Source of the DNA: Rhizomucor pusillus
Lineage: Eukaryota > Mucoromycota > Mucoromycetes > Mucorales > Lichtheimiaceae
Assembly: GCA_900175165.2 (NCBI GenBank)
Contig: FWWN02000652.1
Coordinates: forward strand, 40,330 to 104,329
DNA length: 64,000 nucleotides
Direction of reading: 5' to 3'
Under the pieces are notes generated by a model. It ran no database searches, was not told the DNA's origin, and worked only from the letters and a program-made list of their open reading frames with translations. Both the position numbers and the translations under genes were made by a program. This document shows positions 62,199 to 64,000 of the stretch, piece after piece. Position 1 is the first letter of the stretch; each line of letters starts with the position of its first letter.

Positions 62199-64000
62199 AT
62201 GGGAATTAAAGGCGATGTCCTCCTCGACGAGCCAATCCCGGATTTGATCTGTGGACTGTGCCAAGGTAATGGACAACGCGCGCTTTGTTTCAACATCAAG
62301 AAATATACTAACTGTAGGCTTGCTTTGAAGATATACTAGAAGATCCCGTTCAAGTGCGGTGTCCAGAAGGTAGGTTCTATATCTTGCACTAAAGCTGAAA
62401 ACAAGAAGCAATATGCTTATTTGTTTCTAGACCATATGTTTTGCAGCCAATGTATTGAAGAGTACATGCAACAAAATTCAACTTGTCCTGTGTGTATGAC
62501 TGCTTTGGACCGTCAGCAATTCCAGCCCTCCAAATTCGTATCAAGACAAATTGGAAGGTTACGCGTGAAATGCCCTTTCCACGCAGAAGGATGTACCTGG
62601 CAGGGTCTCTATTCGGATAGTCACCCGTTACATGTACGTTTTCTTCCCTGCCAGAAATTTTGTCAAAGGATGCTTATCCATTTATTTTCTGCAGTGTTCC
62701 TTTGATATGCAAACATGTCCCAACGCAGAGCGTGGCTGCAAAGAAAAAGTACAACGCAATCAATTACAGCAACACCGCAACGAATGCGTTTACGAGCTGT
62801 TATCCTGTCCAAATATGAATCCTCTTTGCAAACCATTCCTCCGAAAAGATATATCCATCCATGAAAAGGAATGTTGCTCCTATCCATGTCAGTATGCATT
62901 CGAAGGCTGTCCCTTTATCGGAACAGCATTGCAAGCGAAGCAACACTGTGACGTATACTGCGGTAGACTTCACAAGAGGATTGAAGAGCTGGAGGCAGAG
63001 TGCCAGCGACTCAAGAGCATGATACCTGGTGCAAATGACGGCAACACAGCTCGCGGAACTGTCGCCGATAATACCCACAATGGACAGAAATCGCAAGACT
63101 TTAACGGACAATCTGATCCAATTACAGACCTCGACCTATTGCAACAGATGTTCAATGGAGACACCTTTTTACCTATCGGTTTGCCAAACAAAGCCGAAGA
63201 CGCTCAAATGGATAATAAATCCAGTCTCGGAGAACTTATGGATATCGGCGACTGTTTACAAAAGACTCCTGGATTGGATGCTTCGAGTCAAGCTTCACAT
63301 CCACCAAAAACTACAACAGCTACTTCAACGTTTAACATTGGCTTTAATTTCCCTCAATCCTTCAGCAGTAACCAACCGACTGTCACGCCCGTTCCCGTTA
63401 CAGCACCAAAGCGAGCTCCCAACGGCAGAATCATTCGATACAGTAGAAATGCCGGCCTAGCACAAAGTGCACTTCGAATGGCACGAGAATTACAACAGCA
63501 GACAAATCCTCTTATTAACAACCATACCAATAACAACAACAGTACGAATAATACCAACAACAGCAGTAGTAATGACAATACCGGCAATGACCAAAGACCT
63601 TTTGAAAGTATCATGGAAGATCTGGACGTTGCTGGGAAGCACGCTGCAAATGCAATGTCGCCGTCTGGGGATTTAGCAAATCTTTTAGCACAGAATTCGC
63701 TTTCCTCGCCACAATCAAATCCATACACATTCAGCTTTGATGATATCCAAAAATTTTTGTCCGAATCACCCAAACCGCGATTTGCTTCACCAGCCAGCCC
63801 AGCACGACAGGCCAACAAGACACCGGCAGCGTCACCAGCCCGAAACAGTAATAATAGCGCTGTAAACGCAAGCAAGAAGAATCAGCAGCGTATTAGACAA
63901 GTCGCGGATAGCAAATCGCTAAGCGATAAGGAATCCAGGGCAGAGACGTCTTCAGCCCGTTCACCGCAACCAACACCGCATTCTCCCGCTTCTCCATCTT
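62199..64000 (+). CDS. RING and TRAF-type zinc-finger protein, 3' end beyond window
   Basis: Exons 62199-62265, 62331-62369, 62431-62633 and 62695 onward; the last is still open at 64000. The joined N-terminus reads ICGLCQDILEDPVQVRCPED, then HMFCSQCIEEYMQQNSTCPV CM. This is a complete C3HC4 RING with the C-x-D-I-L-E-D-P pattern of TRAF-type proteins. Exon 2 is only 39 nt. TRAF-type zinc fingers follow (KCPFHAEGCTWQG, CSFDMQTCPNAERGCKEKVQ, HEKECCSYPCQYAFEGCPF), then a coiled-coil segment (HKRIEELEAECQRLKSMI). The rest is a long Asn/Ser/Pro-rich disordered region. No MATH/TRAF-C domain is visible within the window. Likely an E3 ubiquitin ligase; targets are unknown. Confidence 0.85.

Overview
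This window is nuclear DNA from an intron-rich fungus. Genes are compact, with many GT-AG introns of about 50-80 nt. The content points to an early-diverging, Mucoromycota-like fungus: a Fanzor relic, an SSK1-type receiver joined to a histidine-kinase-like module, paired cytochrome P450 genes, and a U12-type AT-AC intron. Minor-spliceosome components are known from zygomycete fungi but are lost in most other fungal lineages. The species cannot be named from the sequence. All splice junctions are read by eye; each was tested for phase and for continuity with the protein family.

Layout. 0-6.3 kb: Fanzor/TnpB-like C-terminal relic, BUD20 ribosome-export factor, an unrecognised Ser/Pro-rich protein, and SCO1 on the minus strand. 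6.3-9.4 kb: no intact gene, but decayed coding fragments on both strands. 9.4-17.1 kb: SSK1-type response regulator, a low-complexity orphan, and a Con7-like zinc-finger factor. 17.1-21.5 kb: gene-poor. 21.5-27.3 kb: two secreted double-psi beta-barrel paralogues, ERT1-type Zn2Cys6/PAS regulator, and an unrecognised Ser-rich protein. 28.1-34.2 kb: two tandem P450 copies, the first clearly dead and the second with one frameshift, facing a Pap1/Yap1-type bZIP gene.

35.3-42.5 kb: TatD nuclease with the AT-AC intron, IML2/TTC39, a Mis14/Nsl1-like kinetochore protein and TRM61. 43.5-47.7 kb: full-length P-glycoprotein-type ABC transporter. 48.0-60.6 kb: housekeeping cluster of RPN2, YJU2, TFIIA small subunit, RSP5 (C2-WW-HECT ligase), cytochrome c and MET30. 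62.2 kb to the end: a RING/TRAF zinc-finger protein that runs off the window.

Shared themes. RPN2, RSP5 and MET30 belong to the ubiquitin-proteasome system; SCO1 and cytochrome c to respiration; SSK1, the bZIP and the ABC pump to stress response. This looks like ordinary fungal interleaving, not a functional cluster. The most unusual observations are the AT-AC intron, three GC-AG introns within about 1.7 kb, the pseudokinase-receiver architecture of the SSK1 protein, the Fanzor relic with an altered RuvC-III position, and several micro-exons.
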